Notes under the pieces: generated by a model
Databases searched by the model: none
What the model saw: only the letters and a program-made list of their open reading frames with translations
What the model was told of the DNA's origin: nothing
Assembly (NCBI RefSeq): GCF_022664435.1
Contig: NZ_JAKREU010000009.1
Coordinates: forward strand, 85,943 to 149,942
Direction: 5' to 3'
Length of the DNA stretch: 64,000 nucleotides
DNA from: Sphingomonas panni
GTDB taxonomy: Bacteria; Pseudomonadota; Alphaproteobacteria; Sphingomonadales; Sphingomonadaceae
Shown: in pieces, positions 17,828 to 26,228 of the stretch
Position numbering within the stretch: position 1 is the stretch's first letter
Layout of the letters: the number at the start of each line of letters is the position of its first letter
Position numbers and translations under genes: made by a program

Positions 17828-19398
17828 GTCGCGTACAGCGCGATGAGGATCAGGACGACGCCCAGGCTGGCGATGTTGAACCCGGTCGAAGTGTTGAAGC
17901 GCACGCCCTCCATCGTGATCCGGTCGGCATCCCCGCGTCCCTTGATCGCCAGCGACAGGACGATGGCGAGGCCGAGGCTCAGCAGGAACACGATCCCCAT
18001 CCGGTCCATGAACGGGATGCCCGGTGCGACGGTGCGCAGCAGCCACGACAGCACGACCGAGGCGATCGCCGCGCCGATCGCACCCGCTTCGGTCGCGCGC
18101 TTCCAGAACAGGCCGAGCAGGAAGATCACGGTGATGCCCGGCGTGAAGAAGCCCGAAAATTCCTGGATGAACTGGAACGCCTGGTCCGCGCCGCCCAGCA
18201 ATGGCCGTGCGGCGACGATCGCGATCAGGATCGCGATGGTGGCGGCGATGCGGCCGATGCGGACCAGCTTGCGCTCTGTCGCCTTGTCCATCGCGCCGCT
18301 CTCGCTGGTGCGCTTGGCATAGAGGTCGAGGGTGAAGATCGTCGCGATCGAATTGATCTTGGACGCGGTCGACGCGATGATCGCGGCGATCAGCGCGGCA
18401 AAGACGAGGCCCAGCAACCCGGAGGGCAGCAGCCGCATCATCGTGGGGTAAGCTTCGTCGGGCTTGGCGAGATCGGGGGCCAGCACCACCGCGGCGATGC
18501 CCGGCACCACGATCACCAGCGGCATCAGCAGCTTCAGATACGCGGCGAACACGATGCCCTTCTGCGCCTCGGGCAGCGATTTCGCGGCGAGCGCGCGCTG
18601 GATGATATATTGGTTGAAGCCCCAATAGCTGAGGTTCGCGATCCACATGCCGCCGATCAGGACCGACAGGCCGGGCAGATCCTTGTAGAAGGGATTGTCG
18701 GCGGTCAGGATCATGTCGAACTTTTCGGGCGCGCGGCGACCGAGTTCCGCAAAACCGCCCAGCACGCCCGCATCGCCGCCGATCTGCGACAGGGTCAGGT
18801 AGGAGATGGTCAGGCCACCGAACACCAGCAGCGTCACCTGCACGATATCGGTCAACGCCACCGCCTTCAAACCGCCGCGCAGCTGATACAGGAGTGCGAA
18901 CAGGCCGAGGCCGACCAGCGCCACCGTCTGGTCGACGCCCGCGACCTTGGTGACCGCGATCGAGCCGAGCCAGATGATGCTGGTCAGGTTCACGAACACG
19001 TACAGCGCCAGCCAGAACACCGCCATCAGCGTGCGGATCGACGGGCCGTACCTTTGTTCGAGGAACTGCGGCATCGTGTAGATTTCGTTGTGCAGGAAGA
19101 TCGGCAGGAAGAATTTGCCGACGATCAGCAGGGTCAGCGCCGCCATCCATTCATAGGAGGCGATGGCCAGACCGATCTGATAGCCCGACCCGGCCATGCC
19201 GACGATCTGTTCGGCGGAGATGTTGGCCGCGATCAGCGACGCGCCGATCGCCCACCACGGCAGCGACTTGGACGCGAGGAAGTAATCGGACGAATCCTTT
19301 TCCTGCCCGCCCTTGTCGCGGCTGACCCATTGGGCCAGACCGAAGATGCCGATCGCGTAGATCACGACCACGATCAGGTCGATCGTCGACAGACGCAT
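17818..19398 (-). CDS. Sodium:solute symporter (SSS/SLC5 family), probably for galactose or galactonate
   Basis: A 526-residue inner-membrane protein with about 14 membrane segments. It opens MRLSTIDLIVVVIYAIGIFG and carries SSS landmarks such as DYFLASKSLPWWAIGASLIAANIS and the ASTASKINSIATIFTLDLY stretch, where the second sodium-site Ser/Thr residues fall; it resembles vSGLT-type sugar transporters. It is the first gene of the dgo operon, so the substrate is inferred to be galactose, galactonate or a related sugar. A strong GGAGG site lies 7 nt before the ATG, and a TATAAT -10 box is visible on the minus strand at 19443-19438. Confidence 0.92.
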   Translation of the reverse strand: MRLSTIDLIVVVIYAIGIFGLAQWVSRDKGGQEKDSSDYFLASKSLPWWAIGASLIAANISAEQIVGMAGSGYQIGLAIASYEWMAALTLLIVGKFFLPIFLHNEIYTMPQFLEQRYGPSIRTLMAVFWLALYVFVNLTSIIWLGSIAVTKVAGVDQTVALVGLGLFALLYQLRGGLKAVALTDIVQVTLLVFGGLTISYLTLSQIGGDAGVLGGFAELGRRAPEKFDMILTADNPFYKDLPGLSVLIGGMWIANLSYWGFNQYIIQRALAAKSLPEAQKGIVFAAYLKLLMPLVIVVPGIAAVVLAPDLAKPDEAYPTMMRLLPSGLLGLVFAALIAAIIASTASKINSIATIFTLDLYAKRTSESGAMDKATERKLVRIGRIAATIAILIAIVAARPLLGGADQAFQFIQEFSGFFTPGITVIFLLGLFWKRATEAGAIGAAIASVVLSWLLRTVAPGIPFMDRMGIVFLLSLGLAIVLSLAIKGRGDADRITMEGVRFNTSTGFNIASLGVVLILIALYATWW

Positions 19399-19429
19399 GC
19401 TATTCCTCCCCCGCCCACTGGCGCTTTGG

Positions 19430-19444
19430 GTATGACAATTATAC
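19430..19444. promoter_or_regulatory. Candidate FadR/GntR-type operator overlapping the symporter -10 box
   Basis: The dyad GTATGACAATTATAC has arms GTATnA and TnATAC. The minus-strand -10 hexamer TATAAT occupies 19438-19443, inside the dyad, so a protein bound here would block the symporter-dgoK-dgoA promoter. The site lies between two divergently read genes, one of which is the regulator itself. No clear -35 box was found. Confidence 0.55.
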
Positions 19445-19498
19445 GATGAATGGCGAGTGTCCAGCACGAAGCGGCAACAAGGGGGAGAGAGACGGACC

Positions 19499-20209
19499 AT
19501 GGCGGCGCGGATGACCGGGATGCCCGGCGGCAATCTGACGCGGGCGACGCTCGACACGCTGGGGCGTGCGATCGTCACCGGCGAATATGACGAGCGCCCG
19601 TTCCCGACCGAGGCCGATATCGGCAAGGCGCATGGCATCAGCCGGTCGGTCACGCGCGAGGCGGTGAAGATGCTGACCGCGAAGGGATTGGTGAGCGCCC
19701 GCCCGCGACAGGGGACGGTGGTCCGCCCGGCATCGGCGTGGAACCTGTTCGACCCCGATGTGCTGCACTGGCTGCTCGACCGCAAATTCTCGGTCGAATT
19801 GCTGCGCCAGTTCAACCAGCTGCGCGTGGCGATCGAGCCGGAGGCGGCGGCGCTGGCGGCAGTGGCGGCGGACGACGACGATCTGGCGCGCATCGCGCAG
19901 GGACTGGCGCGGATGGCGGCGGCCGAACGTGGCGAGGATGACGCGCTCGATTCCGATATCGAGTTCCATGTCGCGATCCTGCTGGCGGCGAAGAACCCGT
20001 TCTACGCCCAGTTCCGCGAGATGGTGTCGACCGCGCTCAACACCTCGATCCGTTTCACCAACACCATCGTCGGTCGATCGGCCAGCGTCGCGCAGCACGC
20101 TGCCGTCGCCGACGCGATCGCCGCCCGCGATCCCCATGCGGCACGCGCCGCGATGCGCGCGCTTATCGGCGACGTGCTGGAGTTGATCGAGGATCGCGGG
20201 GAGGGGTAG
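19499..20209 (+). CDS. FadR-subfamily GntR transcriptional regulator of the dgo operon
   Basis: A 236-residue regulator with an N-terminal winged helix (FPTEADIGKAHGISRSVTRE, recognition helix) and a C-terminal FCD effector domain (about residues 80-230) with metal-binding candidates in DSDIEFHVAILLAA and HAAVADAI. In E. coli, DgoR of this group represses galactonate genes and is released by galactonate. The divergent position next to symporter-dgoK-dgoA supports the same role. The ATG at 19499 follows GGGGGAGAGAGAC; a later ATG (MTGMPGG) is possible. Confidence 0.9.
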   Translation: MAARMTGMPGGNLTRATLDTLGRAIVTGEYDERPFPTEADIGKAHGISRSVTREAVKMLTAKGLVSARPRQGTVVRPASAWNLFDPDVLHWLLDRKFSVELLRQFNQLRVAIEPEAAALAAVAADDDDLARIAQGLARMAAAERGEDDALDSDIEFHVAILLAAKNPFYAQFREMVSTALNTSIRFTNTIVGRSASVAQHAAVADAIAARDPHAARAAMRALIGDVLELIEDRGEG

Positions 20210-20240
20210 GCGACCGGCCCGTACCTCCGCGTCCTCTGAC

Positions 20241-20337
20241 CGTCATTCCCGCGCAGGCGGGAATCCATACACGCCGGCGTTGCGCCTCTTTCACGACCGG
20301 TAGCGGCAATGGATTCCCGCCTGCGCGGGAATGACGA
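20241..20337. repeat. 97-nt paired inverted repeat (family A, copy 3)
   Basis: It begins CGTCATTCCCGCGCAGGCGG and ends CCTGCGCGGGAATGACGA. It fills the gap between the convergent ends of the regulator gene and S-formylglutathione hydrolase, where it could act as a two-way terminator. Confidence 0.88.
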
Positions 20338-20343
20338 AAATGG

Positions 20344-21192
20344 CTACCCCTCCGCCGTCAACCGCTCGCCATGCCAGCGCACATGATCGGGCAGGAAGGT
20401 CGAGATGAAGTAATAGCTATGATCGTATCCCGGCTGCATCCTGAGCGTGCAGTCGATCCCGGCATCGGCGCAGGCCTTGGCCAGCAGTTCCGGCCGCAGC
20501 TGTTCGGCCAGGAACTGGTCGGCATCCCCCTGATCGATCAGCAGTTCGCGCACCCGCGCGCCATCCTCGATCATCGCCACCGCATCCGCCGCGCGCCATG
20601 CCGAACGGTCCTTGCCCAGATAGCCGCCCAGCGCCTTTTCCCCCCACGGCACCTGGCTCGGTGCGACGATCGGCGCGAAGGCGGAGATGGAGCGGAAGCG
20701 GTCCGGGTTGCGCAGGCCGATGGTCAGCGCGCCATGTCCGCCCATCGAATGGCCGGTGATCGATTGCCGCGCGCAATCCAGCATCGGGAATTCCGCCGCG
20801 ATCAGCGCGGGCAGCTCATCCTCGATGTACGAGCGCATCCGATAATGCTTGGCCCACGGTTCCTCGGTCGCATCGACATAGAAGCCCGCGCCCAGCCCGA
20901 AATCCCACGCGCCGTCAGGATCGTCGGCGACGCCCTCGCCACGCGGCGAGGTGTCGGGCGCGATGAAGGCGATGCCGGCTTCGGCACACGCCGCGCGAAA
21001 CTCGCCCTTGTCGGTCACATTGGCATGGGTGCAGGTCAGGCCCGACAGATACCACAGGATCGGCGCGCGCTGCCCTTCCTCCAGCGGGGGCACGAACACC
21101 GAAAAGGTCATGGTCGTGCCGGTGGCGGTCGATTCATGCGAATAGACGCCCTGCGTGCCGCCATGGGCGCGGGCGGTCGAAACGGTCTTCAT
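20344..21192 (-). CDS. fghA: S-formylglutathione hydrolase
   Basis: Hydrolyses S-formylglutathione to formate and glutathione, the last step of glutathione-dependent formaldehyde detoxification, in the cytoplasm. The 282-residue alpha/beta-hydrolase has the nucleophile Ser149 in GHSMGG, the family motif YLSGLTCTHANVTDK, and the catalytic histidine in PGYDHSYYFISTF. Length is usual for the family. GGAGAG precedes the ATG at 21192 by 6 nt. The partner alcohol dehydrogenase (frmA/adhC) is not next to it in this window. Confidence 0.96.
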   Translation of the reverse strand: MKTVSTARAHGGTQGVYSHESTATGTTMTFSVFVPPLEEGQRAPILWYLSGLTCTHANVTDKGEFRAACAEAGIAFIAPDTSPRGEGVADDPDGAWDFGLGAGFYVDATEEPWAKHYRMRSYIEDELPALIAAEFPMLDCARQSITGHSMGGHGALTIGLRNPDRFRSISAFAPIVAPSQVPWGEKALGGYLGKDRSAWRAADAVAMIEDGARVRELLIDQGDADQFLAEQLRPELLAKACADAGIDCTLRMQPGYDHSYYFISTFLPDHVRWHGERLTAEG

Positions 21193-21303
21193 GGACGCTC
21201 TCCGTCAATGGCTGTCGTCGCGCTATAGGCGACGGACGGGTGGACGGGATAGCCGGTTCCCCGAACCCTCGACAGCGCGGGGCAGATCGTCGACAGGACG
21301 GGC

Positions 21304-21852
21304 ATGGCGCGACTGATCCTGCTCAACAAACCCTACGGCGTGCTGTCGCAGTTCACCGATCGCGGGACGGAGGGCGCGCGCGCCACGCTGTCGGATCATG
21401 TCGCGGTGCCCGGTGTCTATCCCGCCGGGCGACTGGATCGCGACAGCGAGGGATTGCTGCTACTGACCGATGACGGCCGTCTGCAGGCGCGGATCGCCGA
21501 TCCCCGGTTCAAGCTGCCCAAGACCTATCTGGTACAGGTGGAGGGCGCGCCGGACGAAGCCGCGCTCGACCGGCTGCGGCGCGGCGTGGTGTTGAACGAC
21601 GGCCCGACCCGCACGGCCGAAGTGAGGGCGATCGATCCGCCGGAACTATGGGATCGGGTGCCACCGGTGCGCTTTCGCAAGTCGGTGCCCGATCACTGGC
21701 TGTCGATCACCATCCGCGAAGGCCGCAACCGGCAGGTGCGGCGGATGACGGCAGCGGTCGGCCTGCCGACGCTCCGGCTCGTGCGCTGGCGGATCGGCGA
21801 GTGGAGTGTCGAGGGGCTGGTACCGGGGGAATGGCGGGAAGTAGTCGCCTGA
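21304..21852 (+). CDS. rluE: 23S rRNA pseudouridine synthase, RluE type (RsuA/RluE family)
   Basis: A 182-residue pseudouridine synthase without an S4 domain, which fits RluE (E. coli U2457). The catalytic aspartate is Asp45 in [15 protein letters not shown], and the family segment [24 protein letters not shown] is present. The N-terminus [19 protein letters not shown] is characteristic. It is divergent from fghA, with 111 nt between them. Confidence 0.92.
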   Translation: MARLILLNKPYGVLSQFTDRGTEGARATLSDHVAVPGVYPAGRLDRDSEGLLLLTDDGRLQARIADPRFKLPKTYLVQVEGAPDEAALDRLRRGVVLNDGPTRTAEVRAIDPPELWDRVPPVRFRKSVPDHWLSITIREGRNRQVRRMTAAVGLPTLRLVRWRIGEWSVEGLVPGEWREVVA

Positions 21853-21864
21853 CGCAGCCGATCC

Positions 21865-21941
21865 GTATCACCGCGCAGGCGGGGATCCAGGGTTGCAAAG
21901 CGCGACGCCCATGGCTCTGGATCCCCGCCTGCGCGGGGATA
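21865..21941. repeat. Paired inverted repeat (family D, copy 2)
   Basis: Arms containing CCGCGCAGGCGGGGATCCAG and the inverse enclose about 30 nt. It is followed within 30 nt by a family A element, so two repeat families sit in tandem behind rluE. Confidence 0.8.
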
Positions 21942-21970
21942 GGGCCTGTCGCAGGTCGAACCCAACCTTT

Positions 21971-22067
21971 CGTCACTCCCGCGAAGGCGGGAGTCCATAG
22001 ACGCTGCCGTCCCGGATCGAGCCGAACCGGCGGCGGCAATGGATTCCCGCCTGCGCGGGAATGACAG
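21971..22067. repeat. 97-nt paired inverted repeat (family A, copy 4)
   Basis: It runs from CGTCACTCCCGCGAAGGCGG to CCTGCGCGGGAATGACAG and is again 97 nt. A further short hairpin, GTCACCCCGGATC..GGGGTGAC, lies at 22080-22106, leaving a dense block of hairpins between two convergent genes. Confidence 0.87.
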
Positions 22068-22127
22068 AAGCCCCCACCCGTCACCCCGGATCAAGTCAGG
22101 GGTGACGAAGCGGAAAGGCCGACCCCC

Positions 22128-23558
22128 TCACGCCGCGTTTTGGTCGATCCCCAGTTCCCCCAGCTTGCGATACAGCGTCGACCGCCCGATCCCCAGCCGG
22201 CGGGCGACCTCGGTCATCCGTCCGCGATAATGACCGATGGCGAGGCGGATGACATCGGCCTCGATCTCCTCCAGCGCGCGCAGATTGCCGTCGGGACGGA
22301 ACAGCGTGACGCCGCCCGCGACATCGTGGCGGTGGACCGGGCGCACGGGCTGTGGCGCGCCGCCCGCCGCGATCTGCGCGATCTCCGGGAAATCGGCGCG
22401 GGTCAGCGCATCGCCGTCGCACAGCACCGCCGCGCGGAACAGCGCGTTCTGCAACTGCCGCACATTGCCCGGCCAGGGATAGGTGCCCAGCAGCGCGATG
22501 GCCTCGTCGGTGATGCCGAGCGGCCGCAGCCCCGGTTGCTGCGCGATCCGTGCCATCAGGTGGCGGGCGAGCGCCGGAATGTCGCCGATCCGGTCGCGTA
22601 AGGGCGGGATCGTCACCTGCACGACGTTGAGGCGATAATAGAGGTCCTCGCGGAAGCGCCCGGCCTCGACCTCCTGCGTCAGCGTCTTGTTGGTCGCGGC
22701 GACGACACGCACATCCACTTCGCGCGGGTGGCGCGCGCCGACCGCATGGACCTCGCCCGATTGCAGCACGCGCAGCAGCTTGACCTGCGTCTCGAACGGC
22801 ATCTCGCCGATCTCGTCGAGGAAGATCGTGCCGCCGTCCGCTTCCTGGAACCGCCCGATCTTGCGTTCGAATGCGCCGGTGAACGCGCCCTTTTCGTGAC
22901 CGAACAGCTCGCTTTCGACGAGATTGGCAGGGATCGCGCCGCAATTGACGCGGACCATCGGCTTGCGGGCGCGGGGGGAGGCGGCATGGATCGCTTCGGC
23001 CACCACTTCCTTGCCGACGCCGCTCTCACCCTCGATCAGCACGGGTACCCGTGCCCGCGCCGCCTTGGCCGCGATGGCCAGTGCCGCGCGGAACTGCGGG
23101 GCGGACCCGACGATCTCGTCGAACGCCAGCGTCATCGACAGTTTTTCGGTCAGCGGGCGCAGCTCGCCGCGCGTCGCTCCGCCGGCCGCCGCCTCCAATG
23201 CGGTCAGCAGCCGTTCGGCGGCGATCGGCTTGACCAGGAAATCGCTTGCCCCCGCCCGCATCGCCGCGACCGCCCCGGCGACCGATTCATTGGCGGTCAG
23301 CAACAGAATCGGCAGCGCCGGGCGGTTGCGGCGCAGCTCGGCGATCAGCGCGGTGGCATCGGCATCCGGCGACCAATGGTCGAGCAGCACCGCATCCAGC
23401 GCCATGCCGTCGGGCGTGCCGAGCATCGCCAGTGCCGCTTCGCCATCGCGCGCGAACATCGTACGCCAGCCGCGCCGCGCCGCAATCGCCGCGACCAGCC
23501 GTCGCTGGGCCGGTTCGTCGTCGATGACCATCAACAGCCTTTGCCCGTCACGCGTCAT
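22128..23558 (-). CDS. Orphan sigma-54-dependent response regulator (NtrC family)
   Basis: A 476-residue regulator with an N-terminal receiver domain (acidic pocket DDE at residues 13-15, probable phospho-acceptor Asp60 in VLLDHW), a central AAA+ domain with Walker A GESGVGKE, the sigma-54 contact loop GAFTGA and Walker [14 protein letters not shown], and a C-terminal Fis-type helix-turn-helix ([20 protein letters not shown]). It should activate sigma-54 promoters when phosphorylated. No histidine kinase gene is adjacent, so the partner is unknown. The ATG at 23558 has a weak ribosome binding site; a longer in-frame extension to 23756 looks non-coding. Confidence 0.92.
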   Translation of the reverse strand: MTRDGQRLLMVIDDEPAQRRLVAAIAARRGWRTMFARDGEAALAMLGTPDGMALDAVLLDHWSPDADATALIAELRRNRPALPILLLTANESVAGAVAAMRAGASDFLVKPIAAERLLTALEAAAGGATRGELRPLTEKLSMTLAFDEIVGSAPQFRAALAIAAKAARARVPVLIEGESGVGKEVVAEAIHAASPRARKPMVRVNCGAIPANLVESELFGHEKGAFTGAFERKIGRFQEADGGTIFLDEIGEMPFETQVKLLRVLQSGEVHAVGARHPREVDVRVVAATNKTLTQEVEAGRFREDLYYRLNVVQVTIPPLRDRIGDIPALARHLMARIAQQPGLRPLGITDEAIALLGTYPWPGNVRQLQNALFRAAVLCDGDALTRADFPEIAQIAAGGAPQPVRPVHRHDVAGGVTLFRPDGNLRALEEIEADVIRLAIGHYRGRMTEVARRLGIGRSTLYRKLGELGIDQNAA

Positions 23559-23748
23559 ATGCTGTCCATGTGTCCCTATCGTCCCGTAACGATGCAACCA
23601 TGCGCCAACGTTCGTAAAATTCGGCTTAAGCAGAGGACGATGCTGCGATTCTCCGGTTCGTCGGACGGGAGGTTTCGCGCGGGGCTTGGCGGGCCGGTGG
23701 CGGCGCGCTAGGCTGCCGGGACAAGAATAACGATCGAGGGGAGATCGA

Positions 23749-23874
23749 ATGGCCATCGACAGCCGCCCGCCCGCCCATGCCGGGACCTATACCGGCTTCC
23801 TGCGCTGGTTCACCTGGGGCGCGATCGTCTGCGCCGCGCTTGCCGCATTGGTCATCTATCTGATCGCCGGCTGA
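23749..23874 (+). CDS. aa3-type cytochrome c oxidase subunit IV-like peptide
   Basis: This 41-residue single-span peptide (MAIDSRPPAHAGTYTGFLRW, then a hydrophobic stretch to LIAG) matches the short alphaproteobacterial oxidase subunit IV group (about 40-45 residues, a YxGFxxxxxWG-type start followed by one membrane helix). Such peptides associate with aa3 oxidase. GGGGAG lies 6 nt before the ATG. It is followed after one base by the GTG start of pntAA, so it is co-transcribed with the transhydrogenase rather than with an oxidase operon. Confidence 0.78.
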   Translation: MAIDSRPPAHAGTYTGFLRWFTWGAIVCAALAALVIYLIAG

Positions 23875-23875
23875 C

Positions 23876-25003
23876 GTGAAGGTCGCGCTGCTCGCCGAAC
23901 AGGCCGCCGGCGAACGCCGGGTCGCCGCGACACCCGAAACGGTCAAGAAGCTGATCGGCCTCGGGGCCACGGTGGCGGTGGAGGCCGGTGCGGGGGCGGG
24001 GGCGTCGATCGACGATGCCGCCTATGCCGCCGCCGGTGCGACGGTCGGTCCGCGGGCGCAGGTGCTGGCCGATGCCGATATCCTGCTGTCCGTGGCCGCA
24101 CCCGCGCCCGACAGCCTGGGCGGCGTAAAGCCGGGCGCGTGGCTGGTGGGGGCGCTCAACCCGTTCGGCGACCGCGCCCGGATCGATGCCTATGCCGCGC
24201 TGGGCGTGGAGGCGCTGGCGATGGAATGGATGCCGCGCATCACCCGTGCCCAGTCGATGGACATATTGTCGTCGCAGGCGAACCTGTCGGGGTACAAGGC
24301 GGTGCTGGACGCCGCGGCCGAATATGGCCGCGCCTTTCCGATGATGATGACCGCCGCCGGTACGATCAGCGCGGCGCGCGTGTTCGTGATGGGCGTGGGC
24401 GTGGCCGGGCTGCAGGCGATCGCCACCGCCCGGCGGCTGGGCGCACAGGTCAGCGCGACCGATGTGCGCTCGGCGACGAAGGAACAGATATTGTCGCTCG
24501 GCGCCAAGCCGATCTTCGTCGAGAAGGTAGCGGGCATCGAGGGCGAGGGCGCAGGCGGCTATGCCGGCGAAATGAGCGCGGAATATCAGGCGGCACAGGC
24601 CGAACTGGTTTCCGCCCATATCGCCCGGCAGGACATCGTCATCACGACCGCGCTGATCCCCGGCAGGCCCGCCCCCCGGCTGGTCAGCGATGCGCAGATC
24701 GCATCGATGCGACCGGGCAGCGTCATCGTCGATCTGGCGGTCGAGCAGGGCGGCAATGTCGAAGGGTCGGTCGCAGGAGAGGTCGTGCAGCGTCACGGTG
24801 TCAACATCGTCGGCCATCGCAACGTGCCCAGCCGCCTTGCCGCCGATGCATCGGCACTGTTCGCGCGCAACCTTTACAACTTTCTGGCGGCCTATTGGGA
24901 CAAGGACGCCGGCCGCCCGGTCCTGCCCGCCGATGACGAGGTAACGCAGGCGATCCGCCTGACGCAGAACGGCCAGGTCGTGAACGCGCGCCTGACCGCT
25001 TGA
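23876..25003 (+). CDS. pntAA: Proton-translocating NAD(P) transhydrogenase, subunit alpha part 1
   Basis: A 375-residue peripheral subunit (domain I) that binds NAD(H) and passes hydride to NADP in the membrane enzyme that makes NADPH from the proton gradient. Landmarks are EQAAGERRVAATPETVKKL, the MPRITRAQSMDILSSQANL segment, and the Rossmann loop VFVMGVGVAGLQAIATARRLG. The start is GTG at 23876. In alphaproteobacteria the alpha subunit is split, and its membrane part (pntAB) usually follows directly. Here pntAB lies about 940 nt further on, after a PH-domain gene and a DUF559 element. Confidence 0.95.
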   Translation: MKVALLAEQAAGERRVAATPETVKKLIGLGATVAVEAGAGAGASIDDAAYAAAGATVGPRAQVLADADILLSVAAPAPDSLGGVKPGAWLVGALNPFGDRARIDAYAALGVEALAMEWMPRITRAQSMDILSSQANLSGYKAVLDAAAEYGRAFPMMMTAAGTISAARVFVMGVGVAGLQAIATARRLGAQVSATDVRSATKEQILSLGAKPIFVEKVAGIEGEGAGGYAGEMSAEYQAAQAELVSAHIARQDIVITTALIPGRPAPRLVSDAQIASMRPGSVIVDLAVEQGGNVEGSVAGEVVQRHGVNIVGHRNVPSRLAADASALFARNLYNFLAAYWDKDAGRPVLPADDEVTQAIRLTQNGQVVNARLTA

Positions 25004-25014
25004 AGGGGGAAATA

Positions 25015-25383
25015 ATGGGTCTGTTCAGCAGCCACGAGGTCGATCCGGCCGAAATTCACGAGAAATACGGTCATGCCCTGATCGCGGGGGAGGAGGTGCT
25101 GGCGGCGTTCCGTTCGCTGCGCGACACCGCGTTCCTGACCAACCTGCGTTTCGTGCTGGTCGATGTGCAGGGGATTACCGGTTCGAAGATCGCGTTCCGC
25201 AGCGTGCCGTACCGCTCGATCACCGGCTTCTCGGTCGAAAGCGCCGGGACCTTCGACCTCGACAGCGACCTGCATTTGTGGGTCACCGGACAGGCGACGC
25301 CGATGGTGCTGAAGGTCAGCCGCAACGCCGACCCCGCCGCGATCCAGCGGTTGCTCGCGGAACTGGTGCTGGCAAAACGGTGA
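25015..25383 (+). CDS. Bacterial PH-domain protein (bPH_1, PF08000-like)
   Basis: This 122-residue protein is essentially one pleckstrin-homology-like domain. LVDVQGITGSKIAFRSVPYR and FSVESAGTFDLDSDLHLWV are characteristic of the bPH_1 family, whose members form ring oligomers of unknown function. The ATG at 25015 has AGGGGGAAATA upstream, and the gap from pntAA is 11 nt, so it belongs to the transhydrogenase transcript. No link to the transhydrogenase reaction is known. Confidence 0.85.
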   Translation: MGLFSSHEVDPAEIHEKYGHALIAGEEVLAAFRSLRDTAFLTNLRFVLVDVQGITGSKIAFRSVPYRSITGFSVESAGTFDLDSDLHLWVTGQATPMVLKVSRNADPAAIQRLLAELVLAKR

Positions 25384-25401
25384 GGGGGGCAGCTCCCCTT
25401 A

Positions 25402-25447
25402 TCCTCCCCGGCACGGGGAGGGGGACCGGCGCAGCCGGTGGAGGGGG
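25402..25447. repeat. Family C half-module, direct copy ahead of the nuclease element
   Basis: TCCTCCCCGGCACGGGGAGG continues into GGGACC..GGTGGAGGGG. It is a single left-hand module in the same orientation as the left end of the element at 25490, 42 nt further on. It may mark a partial or tandem insertion. Confidence 0.8.
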
Positions 25448-25489
25448 GCTTCCGCGCGAGGTGCGGCCGGAGGTGAAGGTAGCCCCAAA

Positions 25490-25927
25490 TCCTCCCCATG
25501 CTGGGCATGGGGAGGGGGACCACGCGCAGCGTGGTGGAGGGGCTTTCACGGTCCTGCAGGCGCGACGCCTGCGGCGCGAAATGAGCTTGCCCGAAGTGCT
25601 GCTGTGGCAACGGCTGCGACTTGAACCCTATGGCTTGAAGTTTCGTCGCCAGCACCCGGTGTTGAAGTACGTCGTCGATTTCTACTGTGCCCGAGCGAAG
25701 TTGGCGATTGAGATCGATGGCGAGGCGCATGATCGGGGGAGCCACCCTGCGCGCGATGCCGAGCGGGACGCCGTCCTCGCTGCGCACGGCCTGACGGTTC
25801 TGCATATCCCCGCTCGTGACGTCCTAGCCGCCCCTGGTGTCGCGGCCGAAGCGATCGCGGCCACCGCGCTGCCCCTCCACCCCCGGCTGCGCCGGCGGTC
25901 CCCCTCCCCAAGCGTGCTTGGGGAGGA
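25490..25927. mobile_element. Family C element carrying a DUF559 nuclease gene (438 nt)
   Basis: Left module: TCCTCCCCATGCTGGGCATG, then GGGGACC..GGTGGAGGGG ending at 25542. Right module, inverted: CCCCTCCACC..GGTCCCCCTCCCC, ending GGGGAGGA at 25927. Between them is an open reading frame for a DUF559 nuclease that runs on through the right module. The two solo copies (5039-5167 and 45406-45537) have the same ends but only about 32 nt of interior. I infer a non-autonomous/autonomous pair; no target-site duplication is obvious. Confidence 0.6.
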
Positions 25928-25940
25928 TCTTGAAGGATAA
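25581..25940 (+). CDS. DUF559 / VSR-like PD-(D/E)XK endonuclease-domain protein
   Basis: Counted from the first ATG the product has 119 residues. The fold landmarks are LKFRRQHPVLKYVVDFYC with Asp33, then LAIEIDGEAHD with Glu44, Asp46 and His50, the usual DUF559 active-site pattern. The family is related to very-short-patch-repair endonucleases; activity is rarely tested. The frame is open far upstream, and LQARRLRRE before the ATG looks like the normal start of the domain, so a non-ATG start inside the repeat is possible. The last 20 or so residues are encoded by the right repeat module. The stop overlaps the likely ribosome binding site of pntAB (GAAGGATAA). Confidence 0.8.
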   Translation: MSLPEVLLWQRLRLEPYGLKFRRQHPVLKYVVDFYCARAKLAIEIDGEAHDRGSHPARDAERDAVLAAHGLTVLHIPARDVLAAPGVAAEAIAATALPLHPRLRRRSPSPSVLGEDLEG

Positions 25941-25944
25941 CCCG

Positions 25945-26223
25945 ATGGACTTCCTCTCGATCCTGTCGATCTTCGTCCTCGCCTGCTTCGTCGGCTATTA
26001 TGTCGTCTGGTCGGTGACGCCGGCACTGCACACGCCGTTGATGGCGGTCACCAATGCCATTTCCTCGGTCATCATCGTCGGCGCGCTGATCGCCGCCGCA
26101 GCAGCCGGCGTGCCCGGCGCGAAGTGGCTCGGGCTGCTGGGCGTGGTGTTGGCCAGCATCAATATCTTCGGCGGGTTCGCCGTGACCGAGCGGATGCTCG
26201 CCATGTACAAGAAGAAGGGGTGA
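25945..26223 (+). CDS. pntAB: NAD(P) transhydrogenase, subunit alpha part 2
   Basis: A 92-residue membrane subunit with three helices. It reads MDFLSILSIFVLACFVGYYV, then VTPALHTPLMAVTNAISSVI (the typical PntAB segment), then a third helix and FGGFAVTERMLAMYKKKG. It forms part of the proton channel with PntB. The start ATG at 25945 is 4 nt after the DUF559 stop, and its AAGGA site is inside that gene's end, so its translation may depend on ribosomes finishing the nuclease frame. Confidence 0.95.
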   Translation: MDFLSILSIFVLACFVGYYVVWSVTPALHTPLMAVTNAISSVIIVGALIAAAAAGVPGAKWLGLLGVVLASINIFGGFAVTERMLAMYKKKG

Positions 26224-26228
26224 GCGCG

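Noticed and set aside
25278..25580. Long N-terminal extension of the DUF559 frame
   Set aside because: It is translated PH-domain gene and repeat modules; only the last 10 or so residues before the first ATG look like part of the domain.
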